Assembly: GCA_018715025.1 (NCBI GenBank)
Contig: DVMK01000144.1
Span: 1-19,404, forward strand
Source: Candidatus Caccousia avistercoris
GTDB taxonomy: Bacteria; Bacillota; Clostridia; Oscillospirales; Acutalibacteraceae
Direction: 5' to 3'
DNA: 19,404 nt
Shown: positions 8,352 to 14,997 of the stretch, one piece after another
How positions within the stretch are numbered: the stretch's first letter is position 1
How the letters are laid out: every line of letters begins with the position of its first letter
Made by a program: the position numbers and the translations under genes
The notes under the pieces: generated by a model
The model's input: the letters and a program-made list of their open reading frames with translations, nothing else
The model's database searches: none
What the model was told of the DNA's origin: nothing

Positions 8352-9233
8352 TCATTCTATATTTTGAATCTGCTCCCGGATTTTTTCAATCTCGGCCTTG
8401 ATGTCCACCACCATGTAGGCAATGCTGGAGTCGCAGGCCTTGGAGCCGATGGTGTTGGCCTCCCGGTTCATTTCCTGCACAATAAAATCCAGCTTGCGGC
8501 CAATGGCGCCGCCCTCCTCCAGCATGCGGGAAAGCTGGGCGAAATGGCTGCGCAGGCGCACCGTCTCCTCTGCCACAGCCACCTTGTCTGCGAAAATGGC
8601 GGCCTCTGTCAAAATGCGCTGCTCGTCCAGCTTGACGTCTGCCAGCATTTCATTCAGCCGCGCCTGCAGCTTCTGCCGGTACTCCTCAACGGTCTGCGGG
8701 GAACGCTCCTCTATTTTTTCCACCAGGGACAAAATAACACCCGCCCTCTGCAGAATATCCGCCTTGAGCCGCGCCCCCTCCGCCTGCCGCATCGCCAGCA
8801 GCGAGGCCAGCGCCTCGTCTACCGCCGCCCTGACCGCCTGCCAGACCTTTTCCTCATCCTCGGGAGATTTGCGCACCACAAGCACGTCAGGATACCGGGA
8901 GAGCGCCGCGGCGGAAAGCTCTTCCCTGATGTGGTAACGCTCTGCCAGCTCGTGCAGCGCCGCCACATACCCGGCGGCCAGGTCGTGGTTCACCTGAACC
9001 TGCACATCGCCCTCCTCCAGCGCTTCAAAGGTGACAAACACCTCTACCTTGCCGCGGGAAACCTTCGACTGCAAATAGCTTTTCAGCTTTTCCTCCAAAA
9101 AACCATATCCGCGGGACACGCGGGAAGAAAATTCAAAGTAACGGTGATTGACGGATTTAATCTCTGCGATGATATGATGGGCAGGCGTGATTGTTTCACA
9201 CCTTCCGAAGCCGGTCATGCTGCAAACCATCAT
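8352..9233 (-). CDS. yicC: YicC/YloC-family endoribonuclease
   Basis: 293 residues, typical for the family. It begins MMVCSMTGFG, the invariant SMTGFG-type opening, has a central region rich in charged helices, and ends with a DUF1732-type C-terminus (KLDFIVQEMNREANTIGSK, then a helix to the end). The Escherichia coli member is an RNase implicated in turnover of small RNAs; exact targets here are unknown. Two ATGs in tandem (9233 and 9230) follow AGAGG, and either could serve. It is the first gene of the housekeeping operon, with a promoter about 180 bases upstream and a 58-base gap to remA. Confidence 0.94.
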   Translation of the reverse strand: MMVCSMTGFGRCETITPAHHIIAEIKSVNHRYFEFSSRVSRGYGFLEEKLKSYLQSKVSRGKVEVFVTFEALEEGDVQVQVNHDLAAGYVAALHELAERYHIREELSAAALSRYPDVLVVRKSPEDEEKVWQAVRAAVDEALASLLAMRQAEGARLKADILQRAGVILSLVEKIEERSPQTVEEYRQKLQARLNEMLADVKLDEQRILTEAAIFADKVAVAEETVRLRSHFAQLSRMLEEGGAIGRKLDFIVQEMNREANTIGSKACDSSIAYMVVDIKAEIEKIREQIQNIE

Positions 9234-9261
9234 TAGATCCTCTCACTTCTGTTCCATTCTG

Positions 9262-9287
9262 CAGCCTCTCCCTGCCGGGGGAGGCTG
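9262..9287 (-). promoter_or_regulatory. leader hairpin upstream of yicC
   Basis: Perfect seven-pair stem CAGCCTC/GAGGCTG, extended by CCC/GGG past one bulged base. It ends 28 bases before the yicC start, leaving the AGAGG ribosome site free. No U-tract follows, so it is not a standard terminator. It may stabilise the messenger or form part of a larger leader fold. The remaining intergenic DNA (9288-9414) is GC-rich, and no other feature was seen in it. Confidence 0.4.
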
Positions 9288-9414
9288 GTTCCCCAGGGCC
9301 GGCCTCTTTTTCCGCCGGAACCGCCGCAGGGGCGGGCAAGCGCGGAAGAACGGGGGACAGCCGCGCCGCACAGCGGGCCGCCCCTTGCCTTGCTGGAAAA
9401 ATACATTATTATTT

Positions 9415-9444
9415 ATAATAACAGCTTTCCCGGCCTGTTGTCAA
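9415..9444 (-). promoter_or_regulatory. sigma-A type promoter for the yicC-remA-gmk operon
   Basis: On the minus strand a perfect -35 box TTGACA (9444-9439) is followed by an 18-base spacer and -10 box TATTAT (9420-9415) in a short AT-rich island. Transcription should begin near 9408, giving a leader of about 175 nt before yicC. It is the best promoter seen between proC and yicC. Confidence 0.7.
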
Positions 9445-9495
9445 GGCAGATAGCGGCCTAAGGAGTGTCCGAAATGGCGGCCTACGGTATTCCCC

Positions 9496-10287
9496 TTACA
9501 TGGAGCGGGATTTTTCCGCGCAGAGCCGCATCGCGCGCATGACGCTGCTGCGGAACCCTGTTTCCTCCAGCGCCTGCACTGCCTCAATGGTGGTGCCTGC
9601 CGGGGAACAGACCATGTCTTTCAGTTCGCCGGGGTGCCTGCCGGTTTCCAGCACCATTTTCGCACTGCCCAGCACAGCCTGGGCGGCGAAGGTATAAGCC
9701 TGGGGGCGGGGCATTCCCTCCGCCACGGCGGCGTCTGCCATGGCCTCAATAAACAGGAACACATAGGCGGGCGAGCTGCCGCTGACCGCCACAACCGCAT
9801 CCATCAGGCGTTCGGGCACAAGCTCTGCTTTTCCGAAGCTTTCCAGCAGGCTTCTGCACAGGGCCAGCTGTTCCTCCGTCACCTTCCCGTTGGGGCACAT
9901 GGCGGTAATTCCCTCCCCCACCATAGCGGGGGTGTTGGGCATGGTGCGCACAATGGCGATCTCCTCCCCCAGCCGCTCCTGCAGCCAGGCCAGGGTTTTG
10001 CCGGGCGCAATGGTAATGACCAGCTGGCCCGCGCGCAGGCTGTCCCTGAGGCCCTCAATCACCTCCTGGTAAAACTGCGGCTTTACCGCCAGCACCAGAG
10101 CGTCTGCCTGGGCGGCCGCCTGCCGGTTGTCGGCCGTAACGGAAATTCCCAGAGCCTGCGCCGCGCTTCGCGCCGCGGGGGAAACGTCAGAGGCCACAAC
10201 CTCTTCCCCCTTGCAGACGCCGCTCTTCAAAAGGCCGCTTATCATGGCCTTCGCCATGTTGCCGCAGCCAATAAATCCTACCTTCAT
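9496..10287 (-). CDS. proC: pyrroline-5-carboxylate reductase
   Basis: 263 residues from ATG at 10287. An in-frame start further upstream would add 15 residues, but AGGAGG sits seven bases before 10287, so this start is chosen. The N-terminal Rossmann motif is GFIGCGNMAKAM (4-15) for NAD(P)H; the C-terminal dimer and active-site signature SPAGTTIEAV is at 228-237. It performs the last step of proline synthesis in the cytosol. It lies between the carboxyltransferase operon and the yicC operon. No promoter of its own could be seen in the 38 bases after the upstream terminator hairpin, and no hairpin terminator was found after its stop. Confidence 0.95.
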   Translation of the reverse strand: MKVGFIGCGNMAKAMISGLLKSGVCKGEEVVASDVSPAARSAAQALGISVTADNRQAAAQADALVLAVKPQFYQEVIEGLRDSLRAGQLVITIAPGKTLAWLQERLGEEIAIVRTMPNTPAMVGEGITAMCPNGKVTEEQLALCRSLLESFGKAELVPERLMDAVVAVSGSSPAYVFLFIEAMADAAVAEGMPRPQAYTFAAQAVLGSAKMVLETGRHPGELKDMVCSPAGTTIEAVQALEETGFRSSVMRAMRLCAEKSRSM

Positions 10288-10325
10288 TTTTTCTCCTCCT
10301 TTTCTGTTGTGTGAAGGAAAGGAAA

Positions 10326-10350
10326 AGAGCACGTCGAAAAGACGTGCTCT
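10326..10350 (-). terminator. intrinsic terminator after the carboxyltransferase operon
   Basis: Perfect ten-pair stem AGAGCACGTC/GACGTGCTCT with a five-base loop. On the minus strand it is followed by TTTCCTTTCCTTC, a broken U-rich tract. It lies 75 bases after the stop of the upstream gene and 38 bases before the proC start, so it may work as a partial terminator or attenuator. Confidence 0.7.
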
Positions 10351-10369
10351 CGCTTCATCAAACCTTCTT

Positions 10370-10406
10370 CACCGGGCTTCGCAGGCAAACGGCGCAGGCC
10401 CCGGTG
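10370..10406. repeat. inverted repeat between the 5S-like gene and the terminator
   Basis: Arms CACCGGG (10370-10376) and CCCGGTG (10400-10406) can pair around a GC-rich loop of 23 bases. It stands just upstream of the terminator hairpin in the transcript and could protect the 3' end of the messenger; no U-tract follows it. Confidence 0.35.
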
Positions 10407-10425
10407 AGGGAAAGCGCGCCCGCCG

Positions 10426-11826
10426 TCAGACCGGATGAATCTCGTTGGCCGCGTCGGCATGTTTGCCGTCGATGCCGTACTTGGCGTCGCGGCGCTTTTT
10501 AAAGAAGTCCATGGCTACCTTCGGGAACTGAGCGTAGGACAGAACGTCCTCCTCCTGCTCAATCCACTCCGCGCACTCCTTGCGCAGGGACTCCAGCTCG
10601 GGTTCCAGCAGATCGGCGGGGCGGCAGGTGATGACCTCCTTGCCGCCGTTGATCTTCTTGGCGAACTCCGGATCGATGGGCATGGGAGTAGTGCCGTATT
10701 TGCCGGAAACCAGGTCCTTGAACTCGTTGGTGCACATTTTATACCGCTCGCCGTTGATCACATTGAACACAGCCTGGGTGCCCACGATCTGGGAGGTAGG
10801 CGTAACCAGCGGCGGATAACCGGAATCCTTCCGCACGCGGGGCACTTCCTGCAGCACCTCTTCCAGCTGGTCTGCCTTGCCGGCCTGCTTCAGCTGAGAA
10901 AGCAGGTTGCTGAGCATGCCGCCCGGCACCTGGTACACCAGGGCCTTGGTGTTGGTGGCCAGCATGCTCTGGTCCAGCAGGCCGCTCTCGATGTACTTCT
11001 TCCGCAGACCCATGAAATACTCGCGGATTTCGTTCAGCAGCACCAGATCCAGGCCGGTGTCGTACTCTGTGCCCTGGAAGGCGGCCACCACAGACTCAGT
11101 GGGCGCATGGGAGGTTCCCAGGGCCAGAGGAGACATGGCGGTGTCTACCACGTCCACGCCGGCCTCGACGCCCTTCATGATGCACATGGAAGCCAGGCCG
11201 GAGGTATAGTGGGTGTGCAGCTGAATGGGCAGGCTGACCGCCTTCTTCAGCTCGCGCACCAGGCCCTCGGTCTCGTAGGGGGTGAGCAGGGCAGCCATGT
11301 CCTTAATGCAGATGGAGTCAGCCCCGGCTTCCTCAATCCGCTTGGCGTAATCCACATAGTACTGGTGGGTAAAGACCGGGCCGGTGGTGTAGGAAATGGC
11401 CACCTGGGCATGGGCGCCCTCCTTCTTGGCCGCCTTGATGGCAGTCTGAAGGTTTTTGATGTCGTTCAGAGCGTCGAAAATACGGATGATGTCAATGCCG
11501 TTGGCCACAGAGCGCTGGACAAAGTACTCCAGCACATCGTCGGCATAATGGCGGTAGCCCAGCATATTCTGGCCGCGGAACAGCATCTGCAGCTTGGTGT
11601 TGGGGCACATTTTGCGAATGGTGCGAAGCCTCTCCCAGGGATCCTCGTTCAGGAAGCGGAGGCAGGCGTCAAAGGTAGCGCCGCCCCAGCATTCCAGGGA
11701 GTAAAAGCCGACCTTGTCCATCTTCTCCAGAATGGGAAGCATGTCGGAAATCGGCATTCTGGTTGCAATCAAAGACTGGTGCGCATCCCGCAGCACCGTT
11801 TCGGTAATCCCGATTTTTTTAGCCAT
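10426..11826 (-). CDS. pyruvate/oxaloacetate carboxyltransferase subunit (OadA/PycB/transcarboxylase 5S-like), no biotin domain
   Basis: 466 residues. The TIM-barrel carboxyltransferase core opens TETVLRDAHQSLIATRM with metal ligand Asp14. It has SICIKDMA with Lys175, the family's carboxylated metal-bridging lysine, and HTH at 204-206 for metal binding. A C-terminal PYC/OADA conserved domain follows. Typical oxaloacetate decarboxylase alpha chains carry a fused biotin domain at the C-terminus; here the protein stops without one and the biotin carrier is the gene just upstream. It would move a carboxyl group between biotin and pyruvate/oxaloacetate. ATG at 11826 has AAGGAGAG before it. Without a beta subunit nearby, transcarboxylase 5S is as likely as sodium-pump alpha. 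Confidence 0.88.
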   Translation of the reverse strand: MAKKIGITETVLRDAHQSLIATRMPISDMLPILEKMDKVGFYSLECWGGATFDACLRFLNEDPWERLRTIRKMCPNTKLQMLFRGQNMLGYRHYADDVLEYFVQRSVANGIDIIRIFDALNDIKNLQTAIKAAKKEGAHAQVAISYTTGPVFTHQYYVDYAKRIEEAGADSICIKDMAALLTPYETEGLVRELKKAVSLPIQLHTHYTSGLASMCIMKGVEAGVDVVDTAMSPLALGTSHAPTESVVAAFQGTEYDTGLDLVLLNEIREYFMGLRKKYIESGLLDQSMLATNTKALVYQVPGGMLSNLLSQLKQAGKADQLEEVLQEVPRVRKDSGYPPLVTPTSQIVGTQAVFNVINGERYKMCTNEFKDLVSGKYGTTPMPIDPEFAKKINGGKEVITCRPADLLEPELESLRKECAEWIEQEEDVLSYAQFPKVAMDFFKKRRDAKYGIDGKHADAANEIHPV

Positions 11827-11870
11827 ATTTTTCTCTCTCCTTCTCGCAGCTTTGTTCCGAACCGATCCTT

Positions 11871-12272
11871 TTACTGGAGAGACACGAGGGCAGAGCCGGA
11901 CTCGACGCTGTCGCCCTTATTTACGTGGACGCCCGCCACAGTGGCGTCGTGGGGCGCCATGATTTCATTCTCCATCTTCATGGCTTCCAGAACCACCAGC
12001 ACGTCGCCCTTCTTCACAGCCTGTCCGGCAGAGACAGCCACGTTCACAATCGTGCCGGGCATGGGGCTGGAGATAACCTCAGCGCCTGCAGCAGGGGCAG
12101 CGGCAGCCTTCGGGGCGGGGGCGGCAGGAGCAGCAGCGGGGGCGGCGGCAGCCGGGGCCGGAGCCGGGGCGGCTGCGGGAGCAGCAGCCGGAGCGGCGGG
12201 GGCGGAAACGCCGGTTTCTTCTACCTGGACATCATAAGCAACGCCGTTGACGGTAATTTTCAAGTTTTTCAT
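11871..12272 (-). CDS. biotin carrier protein (transcarboxylase 1.3S / decarboxylase biotin subunit-like)
   Basis: 133 residues from ATG at 12272, with AGGAGG ten bases upstream; an upstream TTG at 12293 would swallow that ribosome site. There are three parts: a short N-terminal segment MKNLKITVNG to about residue 23 that probably docks to the partner subunit, a flexible Ala/Pro linker (about 24-67), and a biotinyl domain with the modification motif EAMKM, in which Lys99 carries biotin. It swings carboxyl-biotin between the two flanking carboxyltransferase subunits. It is 28 bases from the upstream gene and 44 from the downstream one, so one messenger is likely. The low-complexity linker gives rise to long false reading frames on the other strand. 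Confidence 0.93.
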   Translation of the reverse strand: MKNLKITVNGVAYDVQVEETGVSAPAAPAAAPAAAPAPAPAAAAPAAAPAAPAPKAAAAPAAGAEVISSPMPGTIVNVAVSAGQAVKKGDVLVVLEAMKMENEIMAPHDATVAGVHVNKGDSVESGSALVSLQ

Positions 12273-12300
12273 ATCGTATAATCCTCCTAACAATATTCGA

Positions 12301-13656
12301 TTAAAGCTGGATATTGCTGTGCTTCTTGGGCAGGTTGGACACGCGCTTGCTGGAGAGCATGGCCAGGTTGGCGATCAGACGGTCGCGGGTCTCCTCCGGC
12401 AGGATCACATCCTCAATGAAGCCCTGAGCGGCAGCGGCAAAGGGAGTTGCCTCGTCCTTCTTGTACGCTTCAATGAGGGCCTTCCGGTCGGCCACCGGAT
12501 TGGCGGACCCCTTCAGCTCGCCGCTGTGCAGGAACAACGCGGCGGCGGCCGGAGCCATGGGCGAAACAACCGCGTCGGCCCAAGCCATGGCGTAGTCCGT
12601 GTTGGCACCGCGGCCGGCTACCGCAATGTAAACCGGGCCGTATGCCTCGCCGGTAATTACCGTAATCTTCCCGGTGGTGGCTTCTGCGTAAGCGCTGCTG
12701 AGCTTTACGGCCTCCCGCAGGGAAGTGAACTCCGTGGCGTCAACAAAGGAAACCACCGGAATGGAAAAGGCGTCGCAGAACCGTACGAAACGGGCCGCCT
12801 TCGAGCAGGCGTCGGCGTCCAGCTCGCCGGTGTAGGCCACCAGGCCCACCGAAGCGCCGGAAATCTGAGCCAGGCCGGTAACGGCCGCCTGGCCGAAGGA
12901 CGGGGAAAGGGCAAGGAAGCTGCCCGGGTCGGCAACGGAGGAAATAACGTCCATGGCCTGCGCAGAAGCAGGAGCGGAGGAAGCGCCGATGACGGCGGTT
13001 TCTGCGGCGGGGGCCCCGCTGAGGTTGTTGGAGGGCAGCGCGGCCAGCAGCTCTCTCGTCTTGGCTACCGCCTCGGCCTCGTCTTTTCCTACCAGGCTGC
13101 AGAGGCCGGAAGCCGCCGCCTCGCTGGCGGAAGCGTTGGCCCCGCTGGTGGCAATGGTGAGCTCGGCCTGCTCAGACATTACAATAATGTCGGCGTTGGC
13201 CGCAATCATGGCGGAGGTGCCAATGCAGGGACCCAGCACCAGGGAGATCTGAGGCACCACGCCGGAAAGGGCGGCGCTGTTCTTCAAAATGTCCCCGTAG
13301 GCAGCCAGCATGTCGGCGCCCTCTGCCAGACGGCCGCCGATGGAGTCGTAAATCCCCACCACGGGCGCGCCCGTTTTAACAGCCAGGTCGTAAACCTTCT
13401 TTATCTTGGAGGCCTGCGCTTTGCTCATAGCGCCGCCTGCAATGTCGCTGTTCTGCGCAAAGGCATACACCGGGCAGTCGTCCACCAAGCCGTAGCCGGC
13501 CACTACCTCTGCATAGCCGTCTCCGGATTTTGCCAGACCGTCTACCTCGTTGAATGTGCCCTCGTCGAATAATGCAGTAATGCGCTGGTAGCCCTTGGAG
13601 GCTCTCGCCTCTTCCCGGGCTTTCTGCAGGAGCTCCGCATTGCTCACGTTACTCAT
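12301..13656 (-). CDS. divergent acyl-CoA carboxyltransferase subunit (MmdA/PccB/12S-like)
   Basis: 451 residues, shorter than the usual 500-520. A double crotonase fold is seen: N-half with DSIGGRLAEG (104-113) and SGVVPQISLVLGP (131-143), matching the family's DSGGARIQEG and SGVIPQI; C-half ends with GFIEDVILPEETR (412-424) and KKHSNIQL, the classic tail. Differences are clear. The PGFxPGxxQE loop before the second half is gone, leaving VDATEFTSLREA at 305-316, and the second oxyanion motif YGGAY reads YGPVY (339-343). It should pass a carboxyl group between biotin and an acyl-CoA, but the substrate cannot be read. ATG at 13656 has AGGAGG nine bases upstream. It is the first gene of the operon. 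Confidence 0.85.
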   Translation of the reverse strand: MSNVSNAELLQKAREEARASKGYQRITALFDEGTFNEVDGLAKSGDGYAEVVAGYGLVDDCPVYAFAQNSDIAGGAMSKAQASKIKKVYDLAVKTGAPVVGIYDSIGGRLAEGADMLAAYGDILKNSAALSGVVPQISLVLGPCIGTSAMIAANADIIVMSEQAELTIATSGANASASEAAASGLCSLVGKDEAEAVAKTRELLAALPSNNLSGAPAAETAVIGASSAPASAQAMDVISSVADPGSFLALSPSFGQAAVTGLAQISGASVGLVAYTGELDADACSKAARFVRFCDAFSIPVVSFVDATEFTSLREAVKLSSAYAEATTGKITVITGEAYGPVYIAVAGRGANTDYAMAWADAVVSPMAPAAAALFLHSGELKGSANPVADRKALIEAYKKDEATPFAAAAQGFIEDVILPEETRDRLIANLAMLSSKRVSNLPKKHSNIQL

Positions 13657-13706
13657 GTGATAATTCCTCCTTCTATAAAATGAATCAACATTTCAACAGA
13701 GAACCA

Positions 13707-13744
13707 CCTCAGCCGCAGGGGCGCATCCGCCCATACCGCTGAGG
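13707..13744 (-). promoter_or_regulatory. leader hairpin of the carboxyltransferase operon
   Basis: Outer stem CCTCAGC/GCTGAGG (seven pairs), an internal loop, then inner stem GGGCG/CGCCC. It starts about ten bases after the expected transcription start and is followed by an AT-rich spacer up to the ribosome site. There is no U-tract. It may stabilise the 5' end or act as a regulatory leader. Confidence 0.45.
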
Positions 13745-13762
13745 ATTGCAGCAATTAAAATC

Positions 13763-13791
13763 ATTATAATATATTCGGGGAAGGATGACAA
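13763..13791 (-). promoter_or_regulatory. sigma-A type promoter for the carboxyltransferase operon
   Basis: Minus-strand -35 TTGTCA (13791-13786), exactly 17 bases, then a perfect -10 TATAAT (13768-13763) inside an AT-rich stretch. The start point should be near 13756, about 100 nt before the first gene. The box lies between the GNAT-like gene and the operon, so it separates the two units. Confidence 0.8.
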
Positions 13792-13812
13792 GCATTATTT
13801 GTAGATAAAGTG

Positions 13813-14172
13813 TCAATCTTTGCAAATTTTTACAATGCTCGACGTGGGGAGCACATACTCCTCCCCCTCCCTTTGAAATCCTTCGCTCTGAAGAAAGGCC
13901 TCCCATTGGGAAAGGCGGCAGCACAGCCGGTAAGCGCCCTGGTTGGCAGCGTAGGAAGCCGCCGCCCGCAGCAGGCTGTCTGCACAGAAACGCCGCTCGG
14001 CCTCCTCTTCCGGGCAAACTGTAAGGGCGAGCAGCCGCAGGTCGGCCCGCCCGGCCTGCACGGCAACCCAGCCCAGAGCCTGCCCGCCGTCCCGCATTAC
14101 CAGAACATCATCCGCCTCCGGCTGGAAAAGAGCTTCTTTTTCCGCCGGAGCAGCCGGAAGAATTGTGATCAT
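13813..14172 (-). CDS. small GNAT-like acetyltransferase-fold protein
   Basis: 119 residues. The stretch LRLLALTVCPEEEAERRF then a helix (CADSLLRAAASYAANQGA), a strand YRLCCRL and the closing FLQSEGFQREGEEYVLP follow the second half of a GNAT fold. The acetyl-CoA loop normally reads R/Q-x-x-G-x-G/A; here it is RRFCADSLL with no glycine, so cofactor binding is doubtful. It is shorter than common GNATs (140-160 residues). ATG at 14172 overlaps the pseudouridine synthase stop (ATGA), so it is co-translated with that gene. It could be a degenerate or non-catalytic GNAT; the substrate is unknown. Confidence 0.65.
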   Translation of the reverse strand: MITILPAAPAEKEALFQPEADDVLVMRDGGQALGWVAVQAGRADLRLLALTVCPEEEAERRFCADSLLRAAASYAANQGAYRLCCRLSQWEAFLQSEGFQREGEEYVLPTSSIVKICKD

Positions 14173-14942
14173 GCCCGTTTCCTCCCTTCCTGCCGCCCCT
14201 GGCGGGGCTTGTCCTGATTTTTTGCCTCAGCCGTCAGGCGCTTTACCTCTTCTTTGGTGAGCTCCCGCCATTTTCCAGGGGGAAGCATCCCCAGCTTCAC
14301 CGAGCCCACCGAAAGGCGCTTCAGCCGCGCCACCTCAAGCCCCAGCAGCCCGCACATGTTCCGGATCTGCCGGTTGCGCCCCTCGTAAAGGGTGATTTCC
14401 AGCACCACGCGCCCCTTTTCCTGGGTGAGCACCCTCACCTTGGCCGGGGCGGTTTTGCGGCCCTCTATTTCCATTCCCAGCTCCATTTGGGTCAGCTGTT
14501 CCTCCGTAACGGAGGGGTACACCGTTACCCGGTATGTTTTCGGCACATGGCGGGAGGGGTGCGTCAGCGCGTTGGCAAAGGCGCCGTCGTTCGTCATGAG
14601 AAGAAGGCCCTCGGAATCCTTGTCCAGCCTGCCCACCGGATAAATCCGTTCCGGCACGTCCTCCACCAGCTCCGCCACGCATTTCCGCCCCATTTCGTCG
14701 CTCATGGTGGTAATGTACCCCCTGGGCTTATGCAGCATAAGGTAGACGTACTCTTCCGCCTGGGCCAGCGGTTTCCCCCTTACGGTGATTTTGTCCTTCT
14801 GCGGGTCCGCCTTGTCCCCCAGCGAGGCGACGGCCCCGTTTACCCGCACCTCGCCGGCGGCAATCCATTCCTCCGCCTTCCGGCGGGAGGCCAGGCCGCA
14901 GTCCGCGATAATCTTCTGCAGACGAATTTCATTCCGTGGCAT
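14169..14942 (-). CDS. rluB: rRNA pseudouridine synthase, RluB/RsuA family
   Basis: 257 residues: S4 RNA-binding domain (about 1-60, opening IRLQKIIADCGLASRRKAEE), then the catalytic domain with GRLDKDSEGLLL, in which Asp107 is the catalytic aspartate. RNRQIRNM and LKRLSVGSVKLG are conserved family segments near the C-terminus, followed by a basic tail (about 235-257). It isomerises a uridine, in RluB at position 2605 of large-subunit rRNA. Start ATG at 14942 has only a weak AAGGA eleven bases away. Bacillus subtilis also has rluB in the scpA-scpB-dacB neighbourhood, which supports RluB over RsuA or RluF. Confidence 0.92.
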   Translation of the reverse strand: MPRNEIRLQKIIADCGLASRRKAEEWIAAGEVRVNGAVASLGDKADPQKDKITVRGKPLAQAEEYVYLMLHKPRGYITTMSDEMGRKCVAELVEDVPERIYPVGRLDKDSEGLLLMTNDGAFANALTHPSRHVPKTYRVTVYPSVTEEQLTQMELGMEIEGRKTAPAKVRVLTQEKGRVVLEITLYEGRNRQIRNMCGLLGLEVARLKRLSVGSVKLGMLPPGKWRELTKEEVKRLTAEAKNQDKPRQGRQEGRKRA

Positions 14943-14997
14943 TTTTGCAACAATCCTTTTTCATAAGTCTCTCAAAATATATTGTTCCAGGCAGCGT

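Noticed and set aside
9445..9495. Possible terminator after proC
   Set aside because: Only a direct repeat (TAGGCCGC twice) is present; no inverted arms or U-tract.
12110..12205. Tandem GC-rich repeat within the biotin carrier gene
   Set aside because: It encodes the Ala/Pro linker normal for this protein type; not an independent repeat element.
10435..12237. Plus-strand open frame of 600 codons opposite the carboxyltransferase and biotin carrier genes
   Set aside because: It is the complement of two strongly conserved genes. Its composition (Gly/Ala runs opposite the Ala/Pro linker) has no recognisable family, and GC-rich coding DNA often leaves such frames open.
12247..13572. Plus-strand open frame of 441 codons opposite the large carboxyltransferase gene
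   Set aside because: Antisense shadow; no ribosome site or motif, and the minus strand holds the clear family member.
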